Source of the DNA: Helichrysum umbraculigerum | Lineage: Eukaryota; Streptophyta; Magnoliopsida; Asterales; Asteraceae | NCBI GenBank assembly: GCA_949592205.1 | Contig: CATIUR010000001.1 | Coordinates: 243,899,250-243,963,249 of the forward strand | Direction of reading: 5' to 3' | Length of the DNA stretch: 64,000 bases | In this document: positions 47,012-58,326 of the stretch, in pieces | Numbering within the stretch: position 1 is the stretch's first letter | How the letters are laid out: each line of letters starts with the position of its first letter | The notes under the pieces: model-generated | What the model saw: only the letters and a program-made list of their open reading frames with translations | What the model was told of the DNA's origin: nothing | Databases searched by the model: none | Translations under genes and position numbers: made by a program

Positions 47012-47260
47012 AACGCGATCCGGGAAACAGGTCAGGATCGCGTTCCCTAGTGAAAAATATTCTGTAACCAAATTAGGCATACAAACGCGATCCGGAGAAG
47101 TGAGCGGGATCGCGTTCCCAAGAGAAAACGCATCCGAACACGAAATACACACACAAACGCGATCCTGGAAAATGGCTGGGATCGCGTTCCCAAGCAGAAA
47201 ATATTCTGAGCCAAAATAACACGTACGAACGCGATCCTGAAAACATGTTGGGATCGCGTT
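47012..47260 (+). repeat. Four-unit hairpin array in the non-coding element
   Basis: AACGCGATCC starts at 47012, 47084, 47156 and 47228 (exactly 72 bp apart). Each is followed after 12-13 variable bases by GGATCGCGTT. The stems are the same 10 bp as in the chromovirus LTR. Spacers share a TAGTGAAAAA word with the chromovirus array on the plus strand, although the two elements point opposite ways. Confidence 0.93.
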
Positions 47261-48514
47261 CCCAAGCAGAAAATCTGAGGTTCAGAAAATCATATCTTTA
47301 ACCAATTTCAAACGCGTATAAATTTTTACTCGTTTAGAGTTAGACTCTAAAATTTTGCAGGCACGTCCACTATGCCAAAATGAAACTTTCCCTTTTTACA
47401 CTTTTTCAATTTACACGTTTTACGAGAAAACGGACGTACGACTCATTTTTGACCATTTTCGACCATTTTGGTTGACACACTATATTTCAAACGACTTGGT
47501 TTCTGACTTTCACCTTTTACCAACATGTTTCTATATACATTAATGACGTGTGGGCATATTCGTCACCTACAAACACTCATTCTTCATTGTTTTGACACGT
47601 TGACCCGTTTAGGGGTCCAAATGGACATTTTTTTCCCAATTTCATTCATAATGACCACATTAACACTTTTAATCCACATTTTATCTATACTTATGACTGT
47701 AAGTCACTTTAAAAGTCATCATACACAAACCATATCAAGTTTTAACCGTTTTATCACTAAGTGACCCATTTGGGCACCTAAATGACCCATTTGGGTTTAT
47801 GACCATATAATCACTTATTCTATCACTCATTCCACATAACTTTGACTAATTTAAGTCAAACCAACCCATTATCACTATTGGTGTCATAACATAACCTTAA
47901 TTCACCAATTCCACATATTACCATCATATTTATACAATTACATCAAGTTTTCAACATTGACCTTTCCTAAACTTGCCAATACATATAAAGATATCGTTGA
48001 CCACTTTGACTTTTCAGGTCAAACACACACCTTCCAATCAATGTACACTTTATAATTTAAACCACAACATGGCTTTAAACATCTTACTTGAGGAATACCA
48101 TCACCTCATTAATTTCCTTATGGGAAGTTTTATCAATTTAATCTATCAAGATTTACTACTAAGCACATAATCAACTTATGCTATACACATAGACAAAATT
48201 AATTTACTTTACTAATCATAGTCATCATAGCAAGTAAACAATTCAAACTTATTTAATTTAAACAAGCTTATAGATAATTACCTGATGCTTTTACACCAAC
48301 GAACATAGAGGAATCATTGAGAATACCATTCGGTTCCTCATATTCCTCCGTCTCTGCAACCACAACAACAATCTTGCAACTTGTTATAGGTTAGTACACA
48401 TTCACTAACAACTTTCTCATGCAACCACTAATCCCCATCCCTGGAATGTTTGACTTGACACAAACCTAAGTTTGGGATTGAACACCATACAATGTCCAAT
48501 TCACCCAAACCTAG

Positions 48515-48526
48515 GCTCTGATACCA
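48515..48526 (-). other. Primer binding site of the non-coding element
   Basis: Reverse complement TGGTATCAGAGC, initiator-Met tRNA type, 3 bp from the LTR edge, as in the chromovirus. Confidence 0.88.
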
Positions 48527-48529
48527 ATT

Positions 48530-50674
48530 TATAACACCCGCTAAATACAAGGACATTTTTTTTTTTTTTAAACATATCGGAAGCGCATGATTAATAGAAA
48601 CCAGTGGATTGCATACATACATTTCAAATAGCAATCCACTTATATACAAACCTTTAAAACTAGATTATTCTAATCATTACACACATTAAGTTTAGGTGTT
48701 ATAGAAATCCCAATGTGTTGTTAAATCATTAACGTATTATCCATTTCAGAGTGAGCCTGTCAAACATTCCATTCCATACGTACTTCTTGCCCACCCACAT
48801 ACAGAAGTAAACCTGCAAGAAGTAATGAGGGGTTAGCACGAAGCTAAGTGAATAGATCCCAAGCTATCAATCTAACTCAGCTTAACACATGCCTATAACC
48901 AAGCAATGCACAAGCAACATAGAAGGATCGGTGGTCCTTGAGGTACCCTCATACCGCGGATGGTTCCCCAAGTAACACTTAAAACCAACTGACGGCCAAA
49001 TCAGAGGTTAAACCGATAGTTTGGTACTATTACTACACACGACGCAATTTCAGTGTCCAACACATGTACAAGTCACTTGCGAAGTCCTAGTAATAGTATC
49101 CAAACCCAACACATTAGTTGACCCCCACCAAATCAAATAGTCCACAACTATCATAGCACAATGGACGCCAATAATCAATCAAAGGTTTAGCCAACATGCC
49201 AATCTAATATTAATGCAATCATTGCAATAAACCAAGTTTACCCGTTGTAACCATGTTGTTACAACTAACTTAGACAGAAAGTCCAAGATCCACTCACCCT
49301 TGACGATCACCGTCTCCACTCAATGGTCTAATATTATTGAGTCTTCACCATATCTAAGAACACAATATAAATAATGAGTTAGTAATTAATTCATAACATA
49401 TAACTCATTTAATCTAATAATGTCTAACTACAAATAGTCACAAAGTTATAACAACTCATTGTATGATTACCCATTACCTCAATACTTAATATCATTATTA
49501 ACAATAATCAAGTGGTAATTAATTACCATACAATATCACAAGTAATTAGGTTCAATACTTAGAATCATATAAATAACAATTATCAATTATGTGTCACAAA
49601 CACAAGCTTAAGGGCTTTCATCCTTAAAATGCACATAAGCTCAAGACTTTCTTCATGAACATATATCATTTTCATCACTTCTAAGTTAGACTTAAGTTAT
49701 TCTCATGAATTAAACACCAATTACAACAATAGCATAACCACAAGCTTCAATTCATGAATATTCAACTAAACCAATAACTAACCATGTGATTATACTTCAA
49801 GTTCTTCAATTTTAAACTAAGATTAAGATTATAATTCACATACAAACATCAACCAACTATCATGCAAGTATTTCAATCTTCAATTCCAAGTTAATCATGC
49901 TAGTTCCATCAATTACCCAAAAACCCATTTTGATTACCACTTGTATAACATGATTACTTCATTTCTAGGTTAAATTAATATTACTAACCATCTTATAAAC
50001 ACTTATTAACACCACCTTAACCAATTTCATACTTTAATTTCGGATTAAAGTCATTAACCCATCAAAATCATCATAAACCCTAAGAATCACCATAAATCTA
50101 TAATCTTAAGCTTGAATCTAGTTAGTAATCAACAATAACATGTTTAACTAACAACAATTTCACAAAACAAACTCTTAATTTCGGATTTAACTCACTAATT
50201 AGTAAAAACCCCAAAAACCCCAAATTTTAGGTTATGGAAAATGAAGAACATATGATCATACCTTGTTCTTGATGATTATGGAAGCTTGAATCCGAATTTA
50301 CAAGCTCCAATTTGATGTTTTGAGAATGATTTTGATAATGATTTAGGGTTAGATGGGTGTTGGTGTGTGTATACGTACGTATGTATGCATATGTGGGATA
50401 AAAACCAATTTATTCCATAGAGTATAGCATATAAGTGTTAGTTTTCGTTCCCCGTATTTATTATTGTCTGGAACTTAAAAACCATTTGTGGGGAAATACA
50501 ATTTTATTTTACCGTCAACTAAATAAGTTTAAAACGAGTAATATTTTATTATTCACAAAAAGTCATATAACTGTTTGACCTATTATTTTCAATTATCACA
50601 ATACATATAACAAATTTAAATAGCATTTAAATTTACAGGAAATACCTATTACTCCTAGGCCCAATTTGAGGATG

Positions 50675-50678
<4 letters not shown>
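48530..50678 (-). repeat. 5' LTR (minus orientation) of the non-coding element
   Basis: Copy of 42486-44636. The right end reads GGATGTTA and then runs straight into a TA microsatellite, so the exact last bases are uncertain. Confidence 0.88.

Positions 50679-50740
<62 letters not shown>
50676..50740. repeat. (TA)n microsatellite
   Basis: About 32 TA units at the outer edge of the LTR element, probably the insertion target. Confidence 0.92.
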
Positions 50741-50747
<7 letters not shown>

Positions 50748-51182
50748 TTTATATTATTTGTACATATATTGATATATAGAGTTACATACTTATATTATAT
50801 TTATTTTATAGATTTACTTTACTTGGGTATACATCCACATATTGTATGTATACTAATATACATATATTTTTACTTATTATATCATTACTACCGATTATAG
50901 TCACTACTCCTACCAATATTAATGTTACTAGTATTTTACTACTACTATTATTATTATTAGGGAAGGGTTCAGAGGAGCAGGCCCCTTAGGAGGGGCAAAA
51001 AAGGCAGGCTTTTAGCCAACTATAAATTGACACGTGTCCCTCCTTTTTTTATACCAGGGACTATTTTGCAATTTGGAAAATTTAGGGACCTGCTCGAAAA
51101 ATTGCAAAAATTTATTTTAAAAAATTGCAAAAAAAAAATTGATTCAAAAAACCTGATAATATGCAAGATTCGGTACAAACGT

Positions 51183-51490
51183 TAAAATGCAGTGAAAAAC
51201 GTTAAAATGCAGTAAACAAACTAAAGTGAATAAATATGTTGAAACAACGTAAAATGCAGTAAAAAACGTGAAATGCAGTAAAAAAAATGCAGTAAATTTT
51301 TTCTCGGATATACTCTTTCAGATCAGTTTTCATCATCTTAATCGTAAAATGCAGTAATATAATCGTAAAATGCAGTGACCTTTTCAGATCTACTTTTTCA
51401 GAAACATAAAAAGTAGTGCGGTTTTCCAGATCTACTTTTTTAAAAGTAGATCTAAAATGCAGTAATCGACATACAAAATGTAGTGGCTTC
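51183..51490 (+). repeat. Dispersed AAATGCAGT repeats
   Basis: About eight copies of AAATGCAGT, often preceded by GTTA or CGTA and followed by AA or GA, at irregular 17-60 bp spacing. Confidence 0.7.
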
Positions 51491-51600
51491 TTTTATATCT
51501 ACTTTTTTAGATCTAGATCTGAAAAAGTAGATCTAGATCTACTTTTTTCAGATCTAGATCTGAAAAGTAGATCTACATCTTCGTATTCAGATCTATATGA
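51365..51600. repeat. Cluster of AGATCT palindromes
   Basis: Repeated words such as AGATCTACTTTTTCAGATCT and AGATCTAGATCTGAAAAAGT form several overlapping inverted repeats. They could fold into multiple small hairpins. Confidence 0.75.
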
Positions 51601-52248
51601 TGAATGTGATGGTGGAAGACGACGGTGAAGGTGAAGGTTTTGGTGGCGATGAAAGCGTACGGTGGTGATGGAGTTTAAGGTGTACGGTGAAAGAGAAAGT
51701 GAAGGTGGAGGTGGTGGTGATGGTGTACGGTAGCGGTGATGGTGCACGGTAGTGGTGACGGCGGACGGTGATAGCGACGATGAAGGTGGTGGCGCAGCGG
51801 CGGCGGTGAAAAGTGGATTGTGAAGGTGGTGGTGGCGGCGTCGGAAAAGGTAGCGACGAAAAAAGTAGAGGTGGAGAAGGTGGCGGCAGCGGTGAAAGGT
51901 GGTGGTGATGGCCACGGTGGTGGAAGGTGGTGGTGATGGTGACGGTGGTTGAAGGTTGTTGTTGAAGATTGTGGTGGTGGTAGTGGTGAAAGGTGAGTGA
52001 TGAGAGAATTTTTGTGTGAAGAGAGAGAGAGAGGAGATAAAAGTGAGCTGACCAAACCCTTGCCCTAATCTTACCCCCTCAAAATATATTTTACGTAATT
52101 GCATTTGGGTCCCTCCACCCAAAAATGTTTGCAAACACATCCCTCGAATGACGTGGCTACATAAGGAGCGTTGGATCACAAAATGGAAGGTGGAGATGGA
52201 GCTGCTCTCTGCCCCTTAAAAGCTTCCTGCCTCTCTGATCCTTATTTT

Positions 52249-53205
52249 TATTATTACTACTACCTCCGTCTTATAATTATTGTCTACTTTTGACTTCTCG
52301 AGTCGTGTTAGTTCCTTGAAATAAGAAACAAACCACCCCACCAATTATGTTTACTCCTTTTCTAAATATCCGTTTGATTATTTAAATATCGACGAAATAT
52401 TCAATTCAAATTCAATTAAATAAAATAATACAGTAATCAGATAATTTAATTATTGCATAATAATTCTCCGTAACAAACAATAGAATCGATTTAAAATTTA
52501 AAAAGATCATCTTCCCCTCATCTTTTTCTATTGTAACCTCCTGATACGGCGGCAAAAGTTTATTTAGTACTAGTCATCAACTCCTCATCATTAATTATTT
52601 GATGGAAAATGATATATGTAACGGACACGCATTCTCTCAAGCAACTTAATATACAACCTCTTCAAGCATAAATCTAACTCTTAAATATATAGCCGTAGTC
52701 ATCCTTAATTAAATTTTAATTTTTTATATTTTTTAAAAAAACGACGAAGTCTCCGACGACTATTCGAGTTCCAGTTTATCAACACTTCACGATTTATTAT
52801 ATTTATATGATATGATGATGTTTTCCGTAATAATAACACGCGTTATATTTAATCAGGTACATCTCCTATTCTCCTGTATCTTAGTTTTACATACACGATG
52901 ATGTATATAACTGTATATATGTTTTGAATTATTCATCATTTTATATTTTTGCGAGGTTATTTGTTACTGCATTATATAATTTTGTGTATATGTATGTTGA
53001 TCATTAGGTTTTATAAGTAGTTATAACTTATAAGTACATAATTTTGTAGGTTTTGGTGATGTTTTTTCTACGTGTGTGTTTTGTATGAAGTTGTGTATGA
53101 ACTGATTGTTCTGTTTGAATATATTAGGTTTTGATTTGTGATCGTAATCGGTTTTAAATCTGTGAAGAGTGTCAAACTGTGACTTTGTGAGGAATTTGTA
53201 AGAAA
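52249..53205 (+). promoter_or_regulatory. Upstream region of the Hsp110-like gene
   Basis: No frame of interest. CTCCGTCTTATAATTATTGTC near 52264 looks like one end of a Stowaway element without its partner. The 40 bp before the ATG (TTTGTGAGGAATTTGTAAGAAA) resemble the leader of the 19204 pseudogene. I do not see a convincing heat-shock element (alternating GAA/TTC). Confidence 0.4.
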
Positions 53206-56200
53206 ATGAGTGTGATTGGGTTTGATATTGGGAATGAGAACTGTGTTATTGCTGCTGCAAAGCGCGGTGGGATTGATGTATTGTTGAACGAGGAGTCGAA
53301 GCGTGAGACGCAATCTGTGGTGTCATTTGGTGAGAAGCAAAGGTTTTTAGGTGCTGCATCTGTAACTGCAAATCCGAGATCAACAATTTCGCAGGTTAAG
53401 AGGTTGGTTGGCAGGCTGTATAATGATCCGAGTGTGCAGGAAGATCTTAAGTTGTTGCCTTTCGTGACTAGTGAGGGTCCTCGTGGTGGTATTTGGATCG
53501 AGATAGATTACTTAAAAGAGAAGTTGATGTTTACACCGGTTGAGATTTTAGGGATGTTGTTTAGTCATTTGAAACAAATAACTGAGAAAAATCTTGACTC
53601 CCCTGTTGTGGACTGTGTGGTTGGGATCCCATCGTATTTTACAGACTTGCAGAGACGCGAGTACCTTGATGCAGCACATATTGCTGGTTTAAGACCTTTG
53701 AGGTTGATGCATGATGGAACTGCTACTGCATTAGGTTATGGTATGTACAAGACTGATTTCTCCGATTCAGGACCAACGAATGCTGTATTTGTTGACATTG
53801 GCCACTGCGACACTCAAATCACTGTTGCAGCTTTTGAACCAGGGCAGATGCAGATATTGTCCCACTCTTTTGATGAGAACTTGGGAGGAAGAGATTTTGA
53901 TGAAGTTTTATTTAAGCATTTCTCTGCACAATTTCAAGAGAAACACAAGATTGATGTTTACAGCAATCCCCGTGCTTGTATAAGGCTTAGGACAGCATGT
54001 GAGAAGGTAAAGAAAGTTTTGAGTGCCAATGCGAAAGCTCTGATTAGTATTGATTGTCTAATCGATGATACTGATGTGAGAGGAATCATAACGAGAAAGG
54101 AGTTTGAGAATCTGTCATCAAAGTTGCTCGAAAGGATTACCGTTCCTTGTATTAAGGCGTTAAAGAACTCTGGTTTGTGTCTCGATGAGGTATCTACTAT
54201 TGAGCTTGTTGGATCTGGATCCCGCATACCAATAATAATGAAAATACTAACTTCATTTTTTCATAAAGAACCAACGAGAACATTAAATGCTAGTGAATGT
54301 GTTGCTAGAGGATGTGCTCTTCATTGTGCAATGCTTAGCCCCACTCTCCAAGTTCGAGACTATAAGGTATCTCTCTTATATTATTTTTGCAAATTCTGGC
54401 TGCTTGTCCCTTCTTGTATCTATATGTTCCTTATTTATGTAATGTTTTCTTACTGTTTGCAGATTCAGGAATATTTTCCTTACACTATAGGAATCCCAGC
54501 ACGGGAAGGTAAAAACAAACCACTCCTAGATAGAAAGTTATTTCGAAAAGGCAGTCCAATTCCAAATATTCATACTGTTAAATTTCATTCGGAGACTCCA
54601 TTACATGTTCAAATCTCTTACATCAACAAGATGGACTTCCCTACCGGATCATCCCCTAAAATTGGTGAATTCAGGGTAAGAATCTCACATGTATGTGCTC
54701 GAGTATGTATAATTGCTGAATATTTGCTTGGCATTCGTACTTACACTTGCTATACTTTTACTATTAGTACATTGAGTAATTGTTATATATACTTTTAGAT
54801 CGGTCCGCCTCAACCCTCTGTTGAAAAAGTGGAAGGTGAATATAAAGTGCTGCTCAACAGACATGGAATTGTAGAAATAAGATCTGCATCAGTAAGAATT
54901 GCTTCTTACCCAAAATACTGAACATTGATTAGTTATTCCTCTTTTGAGAATGAATTAATCAAAAGTATTATGATATTGACATCAATTGTCATCATGGCTT
55001 CAGATTATAGAAGATAAACGCACTACCTTTCTAATTCCTGAGAAGATGGTGACCAGTAATCGTATTTCAAATCTTGGATTTTCCGAGAACTTAGAAGCAT
55101 CAACATCAAAAGATGAACTAGATGAAGCTCAAAAGAGAGAACAGATGTTGGCAGAGCAAGATATAAAGGTGGAGCAACTCAAGGACCAAAGAAACACTTT
55201 TGAGTTTTTTGTCTACGACAGTCGTAGCAAGGTACATGTTCAAACCTGTTTTCACTGGCAGTTATATTAATTTTCGTGAAATAAGATTGTTTAATTGCAT
55301 TCAAATTGACAAAAAATTCAAAATTTAGCTTTCGGGTGCCTACCGGGGCTTTGCCACAGATTCAGAGAAGGAGATAATTAAAATACTAGTTTGACCTTTT
55401 ATATTCTTAATCTGTGACTAGCTTGCACATCTAATGGGTTTTTCCTTTCTATCTTTGCAGTTATTAGATCCAGTTGAAAAGAGATACAAGGATTACAAGA
55501 AGGAAGGAGCTACAGAACAAGCAATAAATGGTCTGCATACTAAAGATGAGTTACATGAAGCTCAAGAGAGAGAACAGTTGTTATTAGAGCAAAGAAAGGC
55601 CCTCAAGTCTTTTGTTTACGACACTCGTAGCAAGGTACTTGTTTCCTATTTAAGTTTTCTATATGTTGGTAGTCGTTAAAGATAAACAAGCTTCAACTTT
55701 CTCTGCTTAATGTGTATATTCAGATTATTCTTAAAAGTTCCCTTCATACATGGTATTAGCAACAAGTTTTAAGCCTGTCAAAAACAAAAATCAATATTTA
55801 ACCGATGCTTGTTAAACCCGTTCTTGTCGCCCCATCATCATAATCTGGTAATGAATAAGATATATGTGTTACAGACCTTTTACAATTGATAAATGCTTTT
55901 GATTTCTTCGATTGCCGGGGTCAATCCCCTTTGATTTCTTCGATTGCATACAAATTGACAGAATTTGTGTAATTTTAGCTATTGAGTACCTACTGGCAGG
56001 GGCGGTACTAGAACTTTTTTTGTAAGGGGGCGAATTTTAGGATGTTCGTTAATTAAAGTTTTGGGTTCCGCTTTGAGACTTTTATTGTTTAAGCTAAGTA
56101 ATACGTTAAACTAACCCACCCAAACTTATGTCAGTCTAATTCGATTCTCAATACGAAAATCATACCCAAGGTTCATAAATTTAGCAATGTGAACAAACCT

Positions 56201-57702
56201 TGTGGCTTTGTATTTTAGTATGTAAGTTCGTCTGTCTTAAAGTTTCGAACTTCTGGATTTCATTATGATCTATATGCATTTATTTGTGCTGAAAGATATT
56301 TTTTATACTTATACTTCTATTATGAAGAAAAAAATGAAAGAAAAACCATCACCTAAAAATTAAAAATTCAATGAGTGTTTTTTTTATGGTAACAATTTCT
56401 TATAACTAACTAAAAAATACAAGAGAATAAAGATACTAAATTAAAAGGAATTTGAAGATAATAAGGAAAAATATCACAAAGAAGAAAATAATGTATGAAA
56501 GTGACATAAGATAAGAGATTATATTAAAGAAAAAAAATCAAAAAGTTGAATGACAGGGTGGAATCGAACATGTGACCAATTGGTCAAAGGCCAAGGGAAC
56601 TAACCATTGATCTATGTGGGCAATTACCAATTATGTTCAATCTGAAACATATATATCGATTATTACTGAAACCTTTGTGTAGGCCAAGGCCCACATTGCC
56701 CACAGCCTGCTACCGCCACTGCCTACTGGAGATTTGCCACAGATTCAGAGAAGGATGTAATAACTAACAGTCTTCAAGAAACTGAAGACTGGCTATATGA
56801 AGACCATGATGATGTATTTGAGCTAGATTATGTCGGAAAACTTGAAGAAATCAAAATGGTGTTTACAAATTACTACTTTTAACCTGTTATATACTTTCTT
56901 AATTTGTGTAACTAGCTTGATTTTATCTATTTATCTATCTATTTATTTTATCTTTTTATTTTTTGCAGTTATTTGATCCAGTTGAAAAGAGATACAAGGA
57001 GGAAAAAGACACAGAACAAGCGATAAAAGTTCTGCAAACTTGTATTGAAGAATATCGTTTTACTGCAGTGTCAATCCCCCCTCGCTTTATGAAGGAGGTA
57101 TATAATCTAGCCCTTAGATCATATATAACTACTTATTGCATGAAACAAACTTTTCCTCGCATCCCTTATAATCAAGCTGCAAGTCTTATCATGAAAATGA
57201 GTTAAAATTATAGTCACCTTTCGTTAGTCACATTCTTCATCTTTCTTCTTATGAGTAGATTTGTTTACGGAAAGTGTAGCCAAATATATATGTATCAATT
57301 ATGGGATATGATATGATTCATTCGAAGAGGATTGTTTGAGTATTATTTAATTATGAAATTAGTTCCTTGCTGTCAAGTAATCTTCACTTGTTATGCCAGG
57401 TTAAAAAGGAGATTAATAATATTGAGAATTGGTTGAATGAAATCTCTCAACATCATTCATCTCCCAAAAACGAGTACTCTATAATCTGGTCCTGTGCCAT
57501 TGAGAAAAACATGGAAGTTTTTCAGAGGTTAGTTATAGTCACGTCACTCACGTGTATCATTAGAAACTGTGGATCAATAACTTTTCGCCTTACCTGCTAC
57601 TTGTGCTGTTATTTCTTCAGGAGATGCAAAAGCATAATCACATCGATACCTGTTGACTCCGACCAACCCCTTGAGTCAGTCCGAAAGGGACCAAACCGTT
57701 GA
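53206..57702 (+). CDS. Hsp110/HSP70-14/15-like chaperone gene, one exon interrupted by a hAT element
   Basis: Exons 53206-54366, 54463-54675, 54799-54891, 55004-55231, 55461-55634, 55979-56858 (contains a 733-bp insertion), 56969-57097, 57400-57527 and 57621-57702 join in frame. Without the insertion the product is about 784 residues. Residues 1-387 are an Hsp70 ATPase domain: GFDIGNENCVIAA, IGIPSYFTDLQRREY-type segment, HDGTATALGYG, FVDIGHCDTQ, ELVGSGSRIPII. The C-terminal exons are lid-like, rich in Glu/Lys and Gln. This is the plant Hsp110/SSE class (HSP70-14/15), a cytosolic nucleotide-exchange partner of Hsp70. The 733-bp insertion shifts the frame unless spliced out, so the gene may be truncated near residue 529 or dead. 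A broken exon copy at 55329-55394 ends in TGA. Confidence 0.85.
55329..55394 (+). pseudogene. Broken duplicate of an Hsp110-like exon
   Basis: After a TTTAG acceptor, LSGAYRGFATDSEKE aligns to the start of the exon at 55979 (LLSTYW...RFATDSEK). It then runs into unrelated sequence and a TGA, with no splice donor. The pseudogene copy keeps the other half of this exon near 21573-21650. Confidence 0.75.
55997..56721. mobile_element. hAT element inserted in an Hsp110-like coding exon
   Basis: It begins CAGGGGCGGTACTAG and ends GCTACCGCCACTG, a hAT-type TIR. A perfect 8-bp TSD CCTACTGG lies at 55989-55996 and 56722-56729. It is 725 bp with no transposase. A tRNA-like A/B box module sits near the right end on the minus strand. 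Removing it with one TSD leaves an exon of 147 nt, the same length as the uninterrupted paralogous exon at 22232-22378. Confidence 0.93.
56560..56614 (-). repeat. tRNA-like A-box/B-box module within the hAT element
   Basis: On the minus strand TAGATCAATGGTTAG (56614-56600) is followed by TGTTCGATTCC (56570-56560), fitting pol III A and B boxes about 35 bp apart. No full tRNA fold. Same arrangement as at 16939. Confidence 0.5.
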
Positions 57703-57775
57703 CTCAGCCCTAAGGGAGACACCCGTGGCCTCAGATCCAAGGTACCAACCCATGGTGAACGCAGACCAAAAGGAC
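57655..57775 (+). repeat. Degenerate minisatellite at the Hsp110-like gene end
   Basis: Counterpart of 23140-23260: imperfect GACTCAG/AAGGGA units across and beyond the stop codon at 57700-57702. Confidence 0.55.
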
Positions 57776-58326
57776 CCACCTGATGATGCATGTCCAATGA
57801 TAAATTTCTGTTTTAGATTGTGGGATCAAACACATGATATCCAGGTTTCCTTAACAGTTGGTGATCAGGCCTATTGATCTACTTGACTGTGCATCTGATC
57901 TCTGCAAGTACTCTGTATTCATATATGCTACTCTACTTAATACTTTGGAATTATATACAACTTCTGCACAAAACTTGGGATTGATTATACTGTATTGTGT
58001 CTTTTATTATAGTCTGCTAACTGTCTTTTTTTAGAACAAGCAACAAACTCAAGTGTTATATTCGTTATTATTTTCACATGATTGCATCCAAAATATATAT
58101 ACTAAATCACTCATTTCATGGTTTTATCATATTTATTTGAATCATTCTCATAAGAGATACAAAATATATGATTGAATCATTGATGGGAATGAATAGTTGT
58201 GTCTAAACTGAATGGTTCACTGAATAAGTGGGCCATCGACTTTGAACTTCTTTCATTCCTTTATAAAAGCGTCTTTGTTTGCTTTATATATGCATATGAT
58301 CAGCCGCATATATGATATTTGCATGA
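57776..58326. other. Downstream of the Hsp110-like gene
   Basis: The first 120 bp are paralogous to sequence after the 19204 pseudogene. The rest is AT-rich with no recognised feature. Confidence 0.5.

Larger units (their letters stand above)
44637..48529 (-). other. Internal region of the non-coding element
   Basis: At 44637-44690 the reverse complement reads a GAGGACGAAATC inverted repeat, then CTCTTTAAGGGGGAGAG, the purine tract. The remaining 3.8 kb is AT-rich with no gag or pol motif in any frame. A hairpin array lies at 47012-47260. The primer site is at 48515-48526. Confidence 0.75.
42486..50678 (-). mobile_element. Young non-coding LTR retrotransposon related to the chromovirus
   Basis: LTRs of about 2.15 kb (42486-44636 and 48530-50678) appear identical apart from a poly-T length change and the last bases of the right copy. 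On the minus strand the order is LTR, initiator-Met primer site, 3.9 kb without any retroviral domain, purine tract, LTR. Left flank TATAT and right TATAT... fit a 5-bp TSD in a TA repeat. LTR ends (TGTAAC..., ...GGTGTTATA), primer site and purine-tract context match the chromovirus at 30779, so enzymes of such an element could mobilise it (LARD-like). Confidence 0.85.
50961..52248. mobile_element. MULE-like element with repetitive interior
   Basis: The left end (GGAAGGGTTCAGAGGAGCAG) and the reverse complement of the right end (AAGGATCAGAGAGGCAGG) form imperfect TIRs. TATTATTA flanks both sides (50952-50959 and 52249-52256), but the flank is a simple repeat, so the TSD is tentative. Inside are AAATGCAGT repeats, AGATCT palindromes and a GGTGG-rich tract. 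No transposase. Confidence 0.45.

Noticed and set aside
47012..47260. CRISPR-like array (regular repeats with variable middles)
   Set aside because: The repeats are short hairpin stems inside plant LTR elements, with no cas genes; the spacing repeat is the stem, not a CRISPR repeat.
46597..48649. Several 60-80-codon frames in the non-coding LTR element
   Set aside because: None shows gag, RT, integrase or other domain motifs; composition matches the AT-rich background.
51499..52179. Long minus-strand frame of 226 codons
   Set aside because: It is translation of a GGTGGTGA-type simple tract (His/Pro/Ser/Thr runs) and overlaps AGATCT palindromes; no domain.
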